Of a stretch of DNA of 64,000 bases, positions 18,757 through 27,573 are shown piece after piece. The DNA is taken from assembly GCA_020025305.1 (NCBI GenBank), contig JAHHSG010000008.1, forward strand, positions 1 to 64,000, written 5' to 3'. The DNA comes from Oscillospiraceae bacterium (GTDB taxonomy: Bacteria; Bacillota; Clostridia; Oscillospirales; Oscillospiraceae). Below the pieces are notes generated by a model. The model was not told the DNA's origin. It did not search any database and was given only the letters and a program-made list of their open reading frames with translations. The stretch's first letter is position 1; every line of letters starts with the position of its first letter. The translations under genes and the position numbers were made by a program.

Positions 18757-18785
18757 ATTATAGAGGATTGCGTCAGGAATGTCAA
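18757..18785 (-). promoter_or_regulatory. Perfect consensus sigma-A promoter of yceD-rpmF
   Basis: TTGACA (18785-18780), exactly 17 bases, TATAAT (18762-18757) on the - strand; the start codon is 28 bases further on. This is one of the strongest promoters in the window, fitting a ribosomal protein operon. Confidence 0.9.
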
Positions 18786-18804
18786 ACATTTTCTTAGATT
18801 TATT

Positions 18805-18832
18805 TTGACTTTTTTGCAAAATAAGATACAAT
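18805..18832 (+). promoter_or_regulatory. Promoter of the S4-domain RluA gene
   Basis: TTGACT (18805-18810), 16 bases, TACAAT (18827-18832), 38 bases before the ATG at 18870. It is divergent from the yceD promoter with the -35 boxes 19 bases apart. Confidence 0.7.
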
Positions 18833-18869
18833 GTTTCCTGTAAGAATCCACAAAAACAGGGAGGGCTTC

Positions 18870-19832
18870 ATGAAAGAACTGATCATTGGGAAAAATGACG
18901 CCGGACAGCGGCTGGATCGCTTTATTTCCAAGTCCCTGCCGCTGCTGCCGCCGGGGCTTTTGCAAAAATATATCCGCATCAAGCGCATCAAGGTCAACGG
19001 TGCCCGGGCCCAGCGTGACCAGCGTCTTCAACAGGGGGATGTGCTGCAGCTTTATATCAACGACGAGTTTTTTGATCAGCCCCGAGAGGAAAATATGTTC
19101 CTCACGCTGTTCCGTCCGTCATTGGAGATCGTCTATGAGGACGAGAATATGATGCTCCTGAATAAGCGTCCTGGCCTTGTTGTTCACGCTGACGAGACCG
19201 AAAAGGTGAATACGCTCATCAACCATATTCAGGCGTACCTTTACCAGAAACGGGAGTGGAACCCCAAGTGGGAGAACGCCTTCACTCCGGCACTGTGCAA
19301 CAGGATCGACCGTAACACAGGTGGTATTGTCATTGCGGCGAAGAACGCCGAGACGCTGCGCATCATCAATGAGAAGATCCGGGATCGGGAGATTGATAAA
19401 CGCTATCTCTGCATCACGTTGGGGGCACCTACACCGCCGGAAGGGAAGATCGATTGCTTCCTTTTGAAGGATGAGCAGAAAAAGCAGGTTTTTGTCTATC
19501 ACCGTCCCGTCCCCGGAGGAAAGACGGCGCTGACCCGGTACCGTACACTGGAAAAGCGTGGGGAGCTGGCATTGGTGGAGGTGGAGCTCCTGACGGGGCG
19601 CACCCATCAGATCCGTGCCTCCTTTGCAGATATGGGACATCCGTTGCTGGGCGATGGCAAGTATGGGATAGGAGAGAAGAACAAGCGCTATGGCGAGACA
19701 CGGCAGGCGCTCTACTCGTATCGTTTAACCTTTGATTTTAAAACGGACGCGGGACTTTTGAACTATTTGAAAGGCCGCAGTTTTCAAGTGGAAGAGGTAC
19801 CTTTCCGGGAAAAATACTTCTCCCAAAAATAA
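18870..19832 (+). CDS. RluA-family pseudouridine synthase with S4 domain
   Basis: A 320-residue enzyme with an N-terminal S4 RNA-binding domain (DAGQRLDRFISKSLPLLPPG, residues about 8-30) and a pseudouridine synthase domain carrying LCNRIDRNTGG (variant of HRLD, catalytic Asp kept) and LLTGRTHQIRASF. This is the RluC/RluD-like subgroup. GGGAGGG supports the ATG at 18870; the ATG at 18831 overlaps the -10 box and cannot be used. Confidence 0.92.
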   Translation: MKELIIGKNDAGQRLDRFISKSLPLLPPGLLQKYIRIKRIKVNGARAQRDQRLQQGDVLQLYINDEFFDQPREENMFLTLFRPSLEIVYEDENMMLLNKRPGLVVHADETEKVNTLINHIQAYLYQKREWNPKWENAFTPALCNRIDRNTGGIVIAAKNAETLRIINEKIRDREIDKRYLCITLGAPTPPEGKIDCFLLKDEQKKQVFVYHRPVPGGKTALTRYRTLEKRGELALVEVELLTGRTHQIRASFADMGHPLLGDGKYGIGEKNKRYGETRQALYSYRLTFDFKTDAGLLNYLKGRSFQVEEVPFREKYFSQK

Positions 19833-19837
19833 TCATA

Positions 19838-19872
19838 AGAGCCTGTGGGGGAACTGCCCCACAGGTTCTTTG
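19838..19872 (+). terminator. Terminator after the RluA gene
   Basis: AGAGCCTGTGGGG / CCCCACAGGTTCT stem with a GAACTG loop and a short T run. Confidence 0.85.
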
Positions 19873-19883
19873 ACTAAGGCTAC

Positions 19884-19912
19884 TTGTCCCACGGGAAGAA
19901 GTTTGATATAAT
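19884..19912 (+). promoter_or_regulatory. Promoter of comEC-holA-rnmV-CYTH
   Basis: TTGTCC (19884-19889), 17 bases, TATAAT (19907-19912), 29 bases before the comEC ATG. Confidence 0.7.
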
Positions 19913-19941
19913 TAAATAGTTTAGGAAGGGGGAGAGAATAA

Positions 19942-22224
19942 ATGCGCATCTTAAGCATTATTGCCCTCTCCTTTTCTGTGGGAGTCTTTGCTGCGGTGCT
20001 GCTGCCCCTGCATGGCTGGGAGCTTTGGCTGTGCGGCGTTTTCACGCTGTGCGGCCTCGTTGTGCTGTGTTTTAAAAAGAAATGCGGGAACAAGAAGAGA
20101 TTGTGGTTTCGCCTGCTGCTCATTAGCTTTTCGCTGGCAGCATCGTTTGCCTACTTTTCCCTCTACTACGCCATGAAGGTGGAGCCGGTGCTGTCCCAAT
20201 GCGGGGAAAGTCGGGAATTCTCTGCTACGGTCATTGACTATCCTCGCCAGAGTAATTGGGGCGGTCAGGTGGAAGTACGCCTTTCCAGCGGCGGAAGAGC
20301 CGTTTACTACGGCGGTACGCAGGTATTGGAGTTGGAGCCGGGACAGGTCCTGCAGGGCAAAGCCTATTGGCAGGATGCCGGTGCCATCCGGGGAAAGAAG
20401 ATCTCTAATTTTACCTCTCGAGGTGTCCATGTACTCCTCTATGAAAAGGGGACACTCAAAATCGAGGAGGGCAGCCGAGGAGGTATCCGCTGGATTCCTC
20501 TGCGTGCGCGGCGGGCCATACAGGAGATGACAGGTAACATCTGGGAGGATGAGAGTACCGCAGGATTCATCTCAGCCATGCTCACCGGTGAGCGCAGCGG
20601 CATCATGGAGGAAGACGAAGTGGCCATGTCGGAGGCGGGGCTGACCCACCTTTTTGCGGTCTCAGGCCTTCACTGTTCCTTTGTGCTGACGCTTTTGGCT
20701 CTGCTGCTGCCAAGGTCTCGGCAACGCTTGTTTGCGGGCATTACCATTGCAGTCTTGCTTTTTTATATGCTGGTGGCGGGGATGACACCTTCGGTGGTGC
20801 GCTCGTGTATCATGCTGATCTTTTTGCTGCTGGCCCCCCTCTTCCACCGTGAGCGAGATGGTCTGACCAGCTGGAGTGCCGCCCTTTTTGTGCTGCTGCT
20901 GGCCAATCCCTATGCCGCAGCCAGTGTGAGTTTACAGTTGAGTTTTGCCGCCACCGGCGGACTGCTGCTGTTTGCCGGACGGCTGAATCAGTGGCTGCTG
21001 CGTCTGCCGGTTAAGGGGGGATGGCGGCGCATCTGGAGTTTTATAGCCGCCAATATGTCGGCTTCCTTGGGGGCTCTGGTATTTACCGTGCCGCTGACGG
21101 GTTTCTATTTCAATATTTTGACGCTTGTGTCGCCTTTGAGCAATCTTCTGGTGCTGCCAGCGGTCAGCTGGGCCTTCATGATCTCTTTCCTCCTGATTCC
21201 GCTGGGGTTTGTGTGGCTTCCGGCAGCACAGGCAATCGGTTGGAGCGTGTGGGGACTGGTTCACTACGCTTTGGCGGTGGCCCACGGATTGATGCGTCTG
21301 CCGGGGCACGCCCTGTATTTTTCCAATCGCTACCTCACATACTGGCTTGTGTATGTGTATGCCATGTTTGGCGTGTGCCTCTTGACGGGGAAGGCACGGC
21401 GCAAATATGTCCTATCCGGCGTTCTTGCGGCACTGACTCTCTTTTTGAGCGTTTATCTGGGAGGCGCAGAGTACCGCCTCGGTGCGCTGCAGGTCATGGC
21501 ACTGGATGTGGGGCAAGGGCAAAGCGTGCTGATGAGCAATCAAGACGGGGCGATGCTGGTGGACTGCGGCAGCAGCAACGGTTATGTGAATGCCGGCGGT
21601 GTGGCTGCCGATCAGATCAGCAGTATGGGCATCCGAAAGCTGACAGCGGTGGCGGTGAGCCATTACCATGCCGATCATACCAATGGGCTCTATGAAGTGC
21701 TGCTGCGCATACCGGTGGAAACGCTGTATCTTCCCAATATGGAGGATGAGGAAGGTGTGCGGGATCGACTGGCAGCTCTGGCAGAGCAGCAGGGCATAGA
21801 GGTGATCTATGTGGAACGGGAGCTGGAATACGCTCTGGGTGAGAGCCGCGTTCACATATACCCACCGCTTGGCACTATGCGAGGAGATCTCAACGAGCAG
21901 GGATTGACGGTTTTGTGCTCGCAAGGAGATTTTGATGTTTTGATTACAGGGGATATGGCGGGCGTTACGGAGCGTAAGCTGGTTGAGACGTACGACCTGC
22001 CGGATATTGAGCTGCTGCTGGTCAGCCATCATGGCTCGAGGTACAGCAGCACAGAGGAATTTTTAGAGGCGGTGCAGCCGGAGACGGCAATCGTCAGTGT
22101 GGGGGACAACAGCTATGGTCATCCCTCCGATGTGTCCATGATTCGCTTAAAAGAGGCGGGGGCGGAGATTTATCGCACCGACCTGCAGGGGAATATTGCC
22201 CTGACAGTACATAAAGGAGACTAA
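19942..22224 (+). CDS. comEC: ComEC/Rec2 DNA uptake channel protein
   Basis: A 760-residue fused protein. It has an N-terminal membrane pair with an extracytoplasmic DUF4131 domain, a competence domain of about eight helices (SEAGLTHLFAVSGLHCSF marks its start), and a C-terminal metallo-beta-lactamase domain (VSHYHADHTNGLYE, later HHGSRYSS). The channel brings single-stranded DNA across the membrane during transformation. All three modules appear intact. No other competence gene is in the window, so competence itself is not shown. It heads an operon with holA, as in many Firmicutes. Confidence 0.95.
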   Translation: MRILSIIALSFSVGVFAAVLLPLHGWELWLCGVFTLCGLVVLCFKKKCGNKKRLWFRLLLISFSLAASFAYFSLYYAMKVEPVLSQCGESREFSATVIDYPRQSNWGGQVEVRLSSGGRAVYYGGTQVLELEPGQVLQGKAYWQDAGAIRGKKISNFTSRGVHVLLYEKGTLKIEEGSRGGIRWIPLRARRAIQEMTGNIWEDESTAGFISAMLTGERSGIMEEDEVAMSEAGLTHLFAVSGLHCSFVLTLLALLLPRSRQRLFAGITIAVLLFYMLVAGMTPSVVRSCIMLIFLLLAPLFHRERDGLTSWSAALFVLLLANPYAAASVSLQLSFAATGGLLLFAGRLNQWLLRLPVKGGWRRIWSFIAANMSASLGALVFTVPLTGFYFNILTLVSPLSNLLVLPAVSWAFMISFLLIPLGFVWLPAAQAIGWSVWGLVHYALAVAHGLMRLPGHALYFSNRYLTYWLVYVYAMFGVCLLTGKARRKYVLSGVLAALTLFLSVYLGGAEYRLGALQVMALDVGQGQSVLMSNQDGAMLVDCGSSNGYVNAGGVAADQISSMGIRKLTAVAVSHYHADHTNGLYEVLLRIPVETLYLPNMEDEEGVRDRLAALAEQQGIEVIYVERELEYALGESRVHIYPPLGTMRGDLNEQGLTVLCSQGDFDVLITGDMAGVTERKLVETYDLPDIELLLVSHHGSRYSSTEEFLEAVQPETAIVSVGDNSYGHPSDVSMIRLKEAGAEIYRTDLQGNIALTVHKGD

Positions 22225-22227
22225 GCA

Positions 22228-23277
22228 ATGGCAGGAAAAACCACTAAGAAAAGCGGTGCGGCCTTTGATCAGCTGCGCGCCGATCTCAAGACGGGTACGC
22301 TTCAAAATATCTATCTTTTCTACGGGGAGGAGAGCTATCTCCAACAGCGGTATCTGGAGCAAATCCGCACTGCGTTGGTACCTGCCGGGTTTGAGGAATT
22401 TAACGATCACCGCCTGGTAGGCAAGGGCCTTGCGATGCAGACGCTGGCTGAGGCAGTGGAGGCCATGCCTATGATGGCAGAGCACACGTTGGTGACGGTA
22501 ACGGATCTGGACATCTTTAAGCTGGACGAGGGGAGCCGTAAGGCGCTCGTGGAGATTCTCAGTGATGTGCCGCCCTACTGCACGTTGATTTTTATCTATG
22601 ATCTGTTGGAATATAAACGGGACGGCAAGATGAAGAAACTGACGGCAGCCCTGGATCAATACGTGCAGGAGGTGGAGTTCTGCCAGCAGGAGCGGGCCGC
22701 ACTGGTGAAGTGGGTGAAGCGCCGCGTGGCAGCTACCGGGCATGATATCGACAGCGTCGCTATAGATCATCTGCTGTTCACTTGCGGTTCTTTGATGACC
22801 GATCTGGTGCCGGAGATCGAGAAGATAGGTGCCTATGCCAAGGGGCAGAGCATTACCATTGCGGACATTAACGCAGTGGCAGATCCTGTGCTGGATGCCC
22901 GTATCTTCGATATGACCAACTGTATTACCTCCGGAAAGTACGATGACGGCGCAAAAATTCTGGGGGAGCTTCTGCGGATGCAGACGGAGCCTATTGTGAT
23001 TTTGGCCGCCATGGGCAAGGAACTGCGGCGGCTCTATACTGCCCGCATGGCACTGGATGCCGGGAAGGATCGGCTGTGGCTGAAGGACTTGTGGGGAATG
23101 CGCAATGACTATCCGGCCAAACTGCTGCTGGGTGCGGCACGCAGTGTTGACCATGACTGGTGTCAGCGGGCCGTATTGAAATGTCAGATATTGGATCGGC
23201 GGATGAAGAGCGAGAAAAATATCAACAGCGAGGCAGAGCTGAAGCTGTTTTTGATGGAATTGGCGGGGAGCAGATGA
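22228..23277 (+). CDS. holA: DNA polymerase III subunit delta
   Basis: A 349-residue clamp-loader delta subunit, which opens the sliding clamp. It starts QLRADLKTGTLQNIYLFYGEE, the usual HolA opening (YLFYGEESYL), followed by AAA+-like and collar helices ending FLMELAGSR. GGAGACTAAGCA before the ATG serves as ribosome site, three bases after comEC. The last four bases overlap rnmV (ATGA). Confidence 0.94.
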   Translation: MAGKTTKKSGAAFDQLRADLKTGTLQNIYLFYGEESYLQQRYLEQIRTALVPAGFEEFNDHRLVGKGLAMQTLAEAVEAMPMMAEHTLVTVTDLDIFKLDEGSRKALVEILSDVPPYCTLIFIYDLLEYKRDGKMKKLTAALDQYVQEVEFCQQERAALVKWVKRRVAATGHDIDSVAIDHLLFTCGSLMTDLVPEIEKIGAYAKGQSITIADINAVADPVLDARIFDMTNCITSGKYDDGAKILGELLRMQTEPIVILAAMGKELRRLYTARMALDAGKDRLWLKDLWGMRNDYPAKLLLGAARSVDHDWCQRAVLKCQILDRRMKSEKNINSEAELKLFLMELAGSR

Positions 23278-23849
23278 AACCTAGAATTCGTGAAGTGATT
23301 ATTGTGGAGGGGCGCTACGATAAAAATGCCCTTTTGCAGGTAGTGGATGCCACCGTGGTGGAGACAGGCGGCTTTGGGATCTTTAATGATCAGGAGAAGC
23401 TGTCCTTTTTCCGACGATTGGCGGCACAGCGGGGCGTGATCCTGCTCACCGACAGCGACGGTGCCGGCTTTGTGATCCGGGGTTATCTGAAGGGGGCACT
23501 GCCCAAGGAGCAGGTGAAACAGGCCTATATTCCCGACATCGCCGGCAAGGAGCGCCGTAAGCGCAAGTCTGGCAAGGAAGGAAAACTGGGGGTAGAGGGC
23601 ATGAAGCCGGAGGTGCTGCTGGAGGTTCTGCGCCGCAGCGGTGCCACTTTTGAGGGGGAAAAGGAGACCCCGCATACTGCCCCCATTACTAAGGCGGATC
23701 TCATGGATCACGGCTTGATCGGCCCGGGATCTGCAGCTCGGCGGCAGGCATTGCTCCAAAAGCTGGAGCTGCCGTCTCATCTCACCGCCAATGGGCTTTT
23801 GGAGGCGCTGAACCTGCTGATGACAAGAGAGGAGCTGGATGCGCTGTGA
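23274..23849 (+). CDS. rnmV: Ribonuclease M5
   Basis: A 191-residue RNase M5 that matures 5S rRNA. It has a TOPRIM domain with EVIIVEGRYDKNAL and the acidic LLTDSDGAGFVIRG motif, followed by the C-terminal DUF4093 region. The frame opens at 23160 inside holA, but the start is the ATG at 23274 that overlaps the holA stop (ATGA). Confidence 0.95.
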   Translation: MKPRIREVIIVEGRYDKNALLQVVDATVVETGGFGIFNDQEKLSFFRRLAAQRGVILLTDSDGAGFVIRGYLKGALPKEQVKQAYIPDIAGKERRKRKSGKEGKLGVEGMKPEVLLEVLRRSGATFEGEKETPHTAPITKADLMDHGLIGPGSAARRQALLQKLELPSHLTANGLLEALNLLMTREELDAL

Positions 23850-24346
23850 GTTTGGAGATTGAACGGAAATTTCTCATCGCCCGACCGGACGAAGGGTTGC
23901 TTCGGGAGCGGTGCAGCGCTGTCTATGAGATGGAGCAGACCTATCTCCAATCTGCCCCCGGCGTTACCGCCCGGGTGCGCCGCCGTGTAGGAGAGCGGGA
24001 GGAGTTTTTCTATACGGAGAAGGAATTCTGCACCAACCGTACCTGTGTAGAACGGGAGAGCAGCATTGATCGGACAACCTATGAGCATCTGTTGGCGCGG
24101 CGGGATACGGACATGCAGACCATTGCCAAGCGGCGCTACTGCCTGCCTTACCAGGGATTTCTCTTTGAAATCGACATCTATCCCTTCTGGCAGCAGGTGG
24201 CAGTGATGGAAGTGGAGCTCATATCGGAAGATCAGTGCTTTGCTTTTCCGGAGAATATTACGGTGCTGCGGGAAATCAGTGACGATCAGCGTATGAAGAA
24301 TGCGGCGCTGGCCAGAGAAATCCCCGAAGAAAGGACGCTGATATAA
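23846..24346 (+). CDS. CYTH domain (triphosphate tunnel metalloenzyme) protein
   Basis: A 166-residue CYTH protein with the signature EIERK (residues 4-8) and alternating charged strands of the tunnel fold (VTARVRRRV, EFFYTEKEF, FEIDIYPF, VMEVEL). Members hydrolyse tripolyphosphate or related triphosphates. The start codon is GTG at 23846, overlapping the rnmV stop (GTGA), so the two are coupled. Confidence 0.88.
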   Translation: MSLEIERKFLIARPDEGLLRERCSAVYEMEQTYLQSAPGVTARVRRRVGEREEFFYTEKEFCTNRTCVERESSIDRTTYEHLLARRDTDMQTIAKRRYCLPYQGFLFEIDIYPFWQQVAVMEVELISEDQCFAFPENITVLREISDDQRMKNAALAREIPEERTLI

Positions 24347-24580
24347 TCTATACTGCTCCCGGTGGGGAACGAAATGTGATTATAAGAGAGCTGGCAGCAT
24401 GACGGCCTGCCAGTGTTTCGCTGCCTGGGTCTGCAGGCCTCTCCATTCTCCCCGCAGGTCTTTTAAAATGGGTCATCGGCTCCTCAATCTGCGGGATCTG
24501 CCAGCCAAGTCATGGGGGGGATTGTCCGCAGGAGCTGCCGTGTCCTGAAGCCCACAGCAAGAAGGCGGGAAGGGAAAGAC
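24347..24580. other. Intergenic region without recognised gene
   Basis: About 230 bases between the CYTH gene and the next promoter. A CTGGCAG ... CTGCCAG inverted repeat near 24390-24412 and several GC-rich blocks are visible. No coding frame with a ribosome site is seen. The region was compared by eye with 6S, SRP and tmRNA motifs without a match. Confidence 0.4.
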
Positions 24581-24609
24581 TTGCTCAGTGAGTTAGGTAG
24601 TGGTATAAT
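24581..24609 (+). promoter_or_regulatory. Promoter of the uridine-kinase-like gene
   Basis: TTGCTC (24581-24586), 17 bases, TATAAT (24604-24609), 46 bases before the ATG at 24655. Confidence 0.75.
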
Positions 24610-24654
24610 AACACAATATATTAAGTATATTTGCTGAGAAAGGAAACGAAAATC

Positions 24655-25581
24655 ATGCGCGTGATCGATCTTGAAAATATCAATTATGCCATGCGGAATG
24701 AAACGCAGTTTGTATTGCGCTGTGAAGAAGTATTTCACGATAAAATCAGTTCTGCCGCGGCTTCCATTTTGGCGGATAGGGCAAATCGTCCTTTTGTGGC
24801 ACTCACTGGCCCCTCTGGCAGCGGTAAAACTACCACGGCTATGCGCTTACAGGAATATTTGGAAAACTTAGGTGTTCAGGTTTGCCTTTTGAGCATGGAT
24901 AATTTTTTCCTGCCCATTGACCAGCGGCCGCCAGAGGCCGCCGACTGGGAATCGCCCTACTGTGTCAATGTGGATCAGCTGATTTCCGTCATCAGCCAGC
25001 TCTCCGAGGGTCGGGAGGTGGATGTGCCGTGGTACGATTTTAAGGCCGGTAAAACCGGCGGTTATCGTACCATGCAGGGCAGCAAGGATGGCATCATCAT
25101 TGCCGAGGGCATTCATATGCTCAATCCTCTGATTTTTGATAAGATCCGGGGGGCGGCTACCGGCGTGTATGTAGCACCTCGCACCCGCATTATTACGGAT
25201 GACGATAAGATCGTGCGTCCCGAGCAGCTGCGTGTAGCTCGCCGCATGATTCGCGACTACGCCACCAGAGGGCATTCCATGCGCGATACGGTAGAGCGGG
25301 CAGAAAGTGTGGATCGTGGTGAGATCAACTACATCATGCCCTATAAGGACAACGCCAGTGTCCATATTGATACATTCCATGATTATGAGCCTTGCCTGCT
25401 GGCTAAGTATCTGTGCCAGATGCCCCAGTTCCAGGAGGAACTGGATGATGCATTCCTGGAGGCGCACGGTTTGACCGATCTTATGAAGGTCGTCCATGGG
25501 GTAGCACCATTACACAGCCCCTATGTGCCCCTCAATTCCATTGTGCGTGAATTTGTAGGCGGCAGCTGCTATCAGTATTAA
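24655..25581 (+). CDS. Uridine kinase-like nucleoside kinase
   Basis: A 308-residue P-loop kinase. After about 40 N-terminal residues it has Walker A GPSGSGKTT, then LSMDNFF (the DxxF base/metal loop of uridine kinases), DVPWYDFK and IIAEGIHMLNP, matching the phosphoribulokinase/uridine kinase family. The C-terminal 90 residues form a lid-like extension. It is longer than Udk (about 210) and resembles the clostridial nucleoside kinases that lack the usual TGS domain. GAAAGGAAACG upstream places the start at 24655 rather than at the TTG at 24631. It has its own promoter and terminator. Confidence 0.85.
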   Translation: MRVIDLENINYAMRNETQFVLRCEEVFHDKISSAAASILADRANRPFVALTGPSGSGKTTTAMRLQEYLENLGVQVCLLSMDNFFLPIDQRPPEAADWESPYCVNVDQLISVISQLSEGREVDVPWYDFKAGKTGGYRTMQGSKDGIIIAEGIHMLNPLIFDKIRGAATGVYVAPRTRIITDDDKIVRPEQLRVARRMIRDYATRGHSMRDTVERAESVDRGEINYIMPYKDNASVHIDTFHDYEPCLLAKYLCQMPQFQEELDDAFLEAHGLTDLMKVVHGVAPLHSPYVPLNSIVREFVGGSCYQY

Positions 25582-25614
25582 AAATATTCCCCGGTGCAAA
25601 CCGGGGATATTTTG
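25582..25614 (+). terminator. Terminator after the nucleoside kinase gene
   Basis: ATATTCCCCGGT / ACCGGGGATAT stem with a GCAA tetraloop and TTTT tail. Confidence 0.9.
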
Positions 25615-25648
25615 ATTAACCGGAGAGAGGATGGCAACAGACCGCTAT

Positions 25649-25677
25649 TTGACAGGCAGGACACCGGGGAGTATAAT
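25649..25677 (+). promoter_or_regulatory. Perfect consensus sigma-A promoter
   Basis: TTGACA (25649-25654), 17 bases, TATAAT (25672-25677), 22-25 bases before the cytidylate-kinase-like gene. Confidence 0.88.
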
Positions 25678-25701
25678 AGGCACAATCAGGGAGGTGCGAT
25701 G

Positions 25702-26316
25702 ATGAAGATTATTACGATCAGCCGTGAATTCGGCAGCGGAGGCCGTGAATTGGGAAAGCGTCTGGCCGAAGCCTTGAAGATTCCCTGCTATGACAATGAA
25801 ATTATTGAGATGATTGCCAAGGAGAATGGTTTTGATGAGCAGTATGTGGCCAATGTGTCGGAGCGGAGTATTGAGGCGGCATATCCCATGACCATCGGAC
25901 ATCGCTTCGCTATGCTGCCCGTGCAGATCATGGATCAGTCCATCCGCGTGGCCGCAGCGCAGCGCCAGATTATTGAGAATTTTGCCAAGCAGAGTGACTG
26001 CGTCATTGTGGGCCGCAGTGCGGATGTGATTTTAGAGCAGTACCATCCGCTGAATCTTTTTGTCTATGCCGATTTGGACTCCTGCGTAAAGCGGTGCACT
26101 GAGCGTGCGCCTGCGGGAGAAAATCTGAGCCGCGGAGAGATGGTACGGATGATCCGCCATATCGACAAGCAGCGCAGTCAGTATCACCAAATGTACAGTG
26201 ATATGAAGTGGGGTGCCAAAGAGGGGTATCACCTCTGTATCAATACATCCGGTCGGGAAATTAAAGACCTGATCCCGGCGGTGGCGGCTTATGCCCGCGC
26301 TTGGTTCGGAGAGTAA
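25702..26316 (+). CDS. Cytidylate kinase-like family protein
   Basis: A 204-residue P-loop protein of the Cytidylate_kin2 type. It starts MKIITISREFGSGGRELGK, whose GSGGRELG is the variant P loop of this family, and has IVGRSADVIL and a lid with paired arginines. It probably phosphorylates a nucleotide or small molecule; the classical CMP site is not conserved, so the substrate is open. Two ATGs are adjacent at 25699 and 25702; GGGAGG fits either. It is monocistronic between its promoter and terminator. Confidence 0.85.
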   Translation: MKIITISREFGSGGRELGKRLAEALKIPCYDNEIIEMIAKENGFDEQYVANVSERSIEAAYPMTIGHRFAMLPVQIMDQSIRVAAAQRQIIENFAKQSDCVIVGRSADVILEQYHPLNLFVYADLDSCVKRCTERAPAGENLSRGEMVRMIRHIDKQRSQYHQMYSDMKWGAKEGYHLCINTSGREIKDLIPAVAAYARAWFGE

Positions 26317-26318
26317 GG

Positions 26319-26352
26319 AAAGGGACAACTGGGAGCAGTTGTCCCTTTTTTC
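26319..26352 (+). terminator. Terminator after the cytidylate-kinase-like gene
   Basis: AAAGGGACAACTG / CAGTTGTCCCTTT 13-bp stem, GGAG loop, TTTTTT tail. TTGTCC in its right arm with TACAAA 16 bases on (26361-26366) could also be the promoter of the next gene. Confidence 0.9.
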
Positions 26353-26383
26353 TATCCTGATACAAAAAGAAAGGGGAATCTTT

Positions 26384-27190
26384 ATGAGAATTACGGTTTT
26401 ATGCGACAATAATACGAGAATCGATTCTTACTATCTGGGAGAGCCCGGTGTGTCTTTTTATATAGAGGATGGGGATGCGCGGATCCTGATGGATACGGGT
26501 TACAGTGATGTATATGTGAAAAACGCCGGAAAAATGGGGGTTGATTTGACGCAATTGACGGCACTGGTGCTTTCTCACGGCCACAATGACCACACCGGAG
26601 GCCTCGATTTTCTGCCGGATTTTTCGGGAGAACTTCCTCTTTATGCGCATCCGCAGGTCTTTGCACCCAAGCGCTATGAAGGGGAGAGTATTGGTATGTC
26701 TCTGACAAAAGAGGAGGCAGCGAAGCGATTCAACCTGCATCTGAGCAGACAGCCGGTGCGGCTTTCCCGGCACATTACCTTCCTGGGCGAGATTCCCCGA
26801 GGCAACAATTTTGAGGCCCAAAGACCCATAGGAGAGCGACTGACCCCGGAGGGTTGGGTGCCGGACTTTCTGCCGGATGATACAGCCTTGGTCTATCACG
26901 GTGAAGAGGGATTGACTATTATTACAGGATGCAGCCATTCCGGTATCATAAACATCACGGAATACGCAAAGGAAGTCTGCGGCGATGATCGAATCTGCGG
27001 GATTGTAGGTGGTTTTCATCTATTGAGCCACCGGGTCAATTCGCAGGTGCAGCGCACGGTGGACTATCTGGCGAAGCTTCGCCCCTCCAATCTGCGCCCC
27101 TGTCACTGCACCTGCTTTTATGCCAGAGCGGCGATTCATGCCCGCACACCTATTTGGGATACCTGTGCAGGCGATGTGATAGAGGTGTAA
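26384..27190 (+). CDS. MBL-fold hydrolase, COG1237 type
   Basis: A 268-residue metallo-beta-lactamase-fold protein. The metal motif is LSHGHNDHTGGLDF, with GCSHSGIINI and GGFHLL later supplying more ligands. This matches the family named after the archaeal dihydropterin-RFAP synthase, whose bacterial members are of unknown substrate. AAAGGGGA precedes the ATG. The frame upstream to 26291 overlaps the terminator and is not used. Confidence 0.88.
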   Translation: MRITVLCDNNTRIDSYYLGEPGVSFYIEDGDARILMDTGYSDVYVKNAGKMGVDLTQLTALVLSHGHNDHTGGLDFLPDFSGELPLYAHPQVFAPKRYEGESIGMSLTKEEAAKRFNLHLSRQPVRLSRHITFLGEIPRGNNFEAQRPIGERLTPEGWVPDFLPDDTALVYHGEEGLTIITGCSHSGIINITEYAKEVCGDDRICGIVGGFHLLSHRVNSQVQRTVDYLAKLRPSNLRPCHCTCFYARAAIHARTPIWDTCAGDVIEV

Positions 27191-27218
27191 GCGGATGTAA
27201 AAACTGCGGACACACAGC

Positions 27219-27273
27219 ACTGCACCCCATTTGTTTTTCAGTATATCATGCTGTCTAACAAATGGGGTGCAGT
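27219..27273. repeat. Hairpin repeat, copy 1
   Basis: Perfect 17-nt arms ACTGCACCCCATTTGTT (27219-27235) and its complement (27257-27273) around a 21-nt loop. The same 17-nt left arm recurs at 46285-46301. Both copies lie between convergent genes and could work as bidirectional terminators. Confidence 0.8.
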
Positions 27274-27341
27274 TTATACAATGTTGAGATGTAAGGACCA
27301 CGTAGATTTAGCGCCAAAGTATCGCAGCATGGTAATTGACA

Positions 27342-27443
27342 ATGAAATTAAAGCATCAATTGGATGGAGACCAGCTTGCAGATGAAATGAGTCTGAAAGA
27401 GTTTGTTGACCTCTTTACAGGTAGCAAGAATATAAAGGTATAA
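27342..27443 (+). CDS. Possible 33-residue small protein or gene remnant
   Basis: ATG to TAA frame encoding a short protein with the stretch MSLKEFVDLFTGSKNIKV, whose composition looks coding. There is no good ribosome site. It ends five bases before a structured hairpin block. It may be the tail of a decayed gene. No family recognised. Confidence 0.25.
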   Translation: MKLKHQLDGDQLADEMSLKEFVDLFTGSKNIKV

Positions 27444-27447
27444 AAAG

Positions 27448-27573
27448 AGCCCCTCTAGGGGCCCGCCATGAGTCGGCAATGCAGTGGGCCGACCAATTCA
27501 GGGCCCTTTGAGGGGCTTTGTCTGTAAAATGCCCTTCTAGGGCTTATGCAAGCCCCCGGCTAAGCCGGGGGCT
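27448..27573. other. Block of three consecutive hairpins
   Basis: Outer stem AGCCCCTCTAGGGGCCC (27448-27464) pairs with 27501-27517 at 15 of 17 positions and encloses a GTCGGC / GCCGAC hairpin. Then GCCCT-TCT-AGGGC (27531-27543), then AGCCCCCGGCT / AGCCGGGGGCT (27551-27573). The last may terminate the - strand redox operon. The rest looks like a structured RNA or the end of a mobile element. Confidence 0.55.

Noticed and set aside
24347..24580. 6S RNA, SRP RNA or tmRNA in the gap before the nucleoside kinase gene
   Set aside because: Their diagnostic motifs were looked for by eye and are absent.
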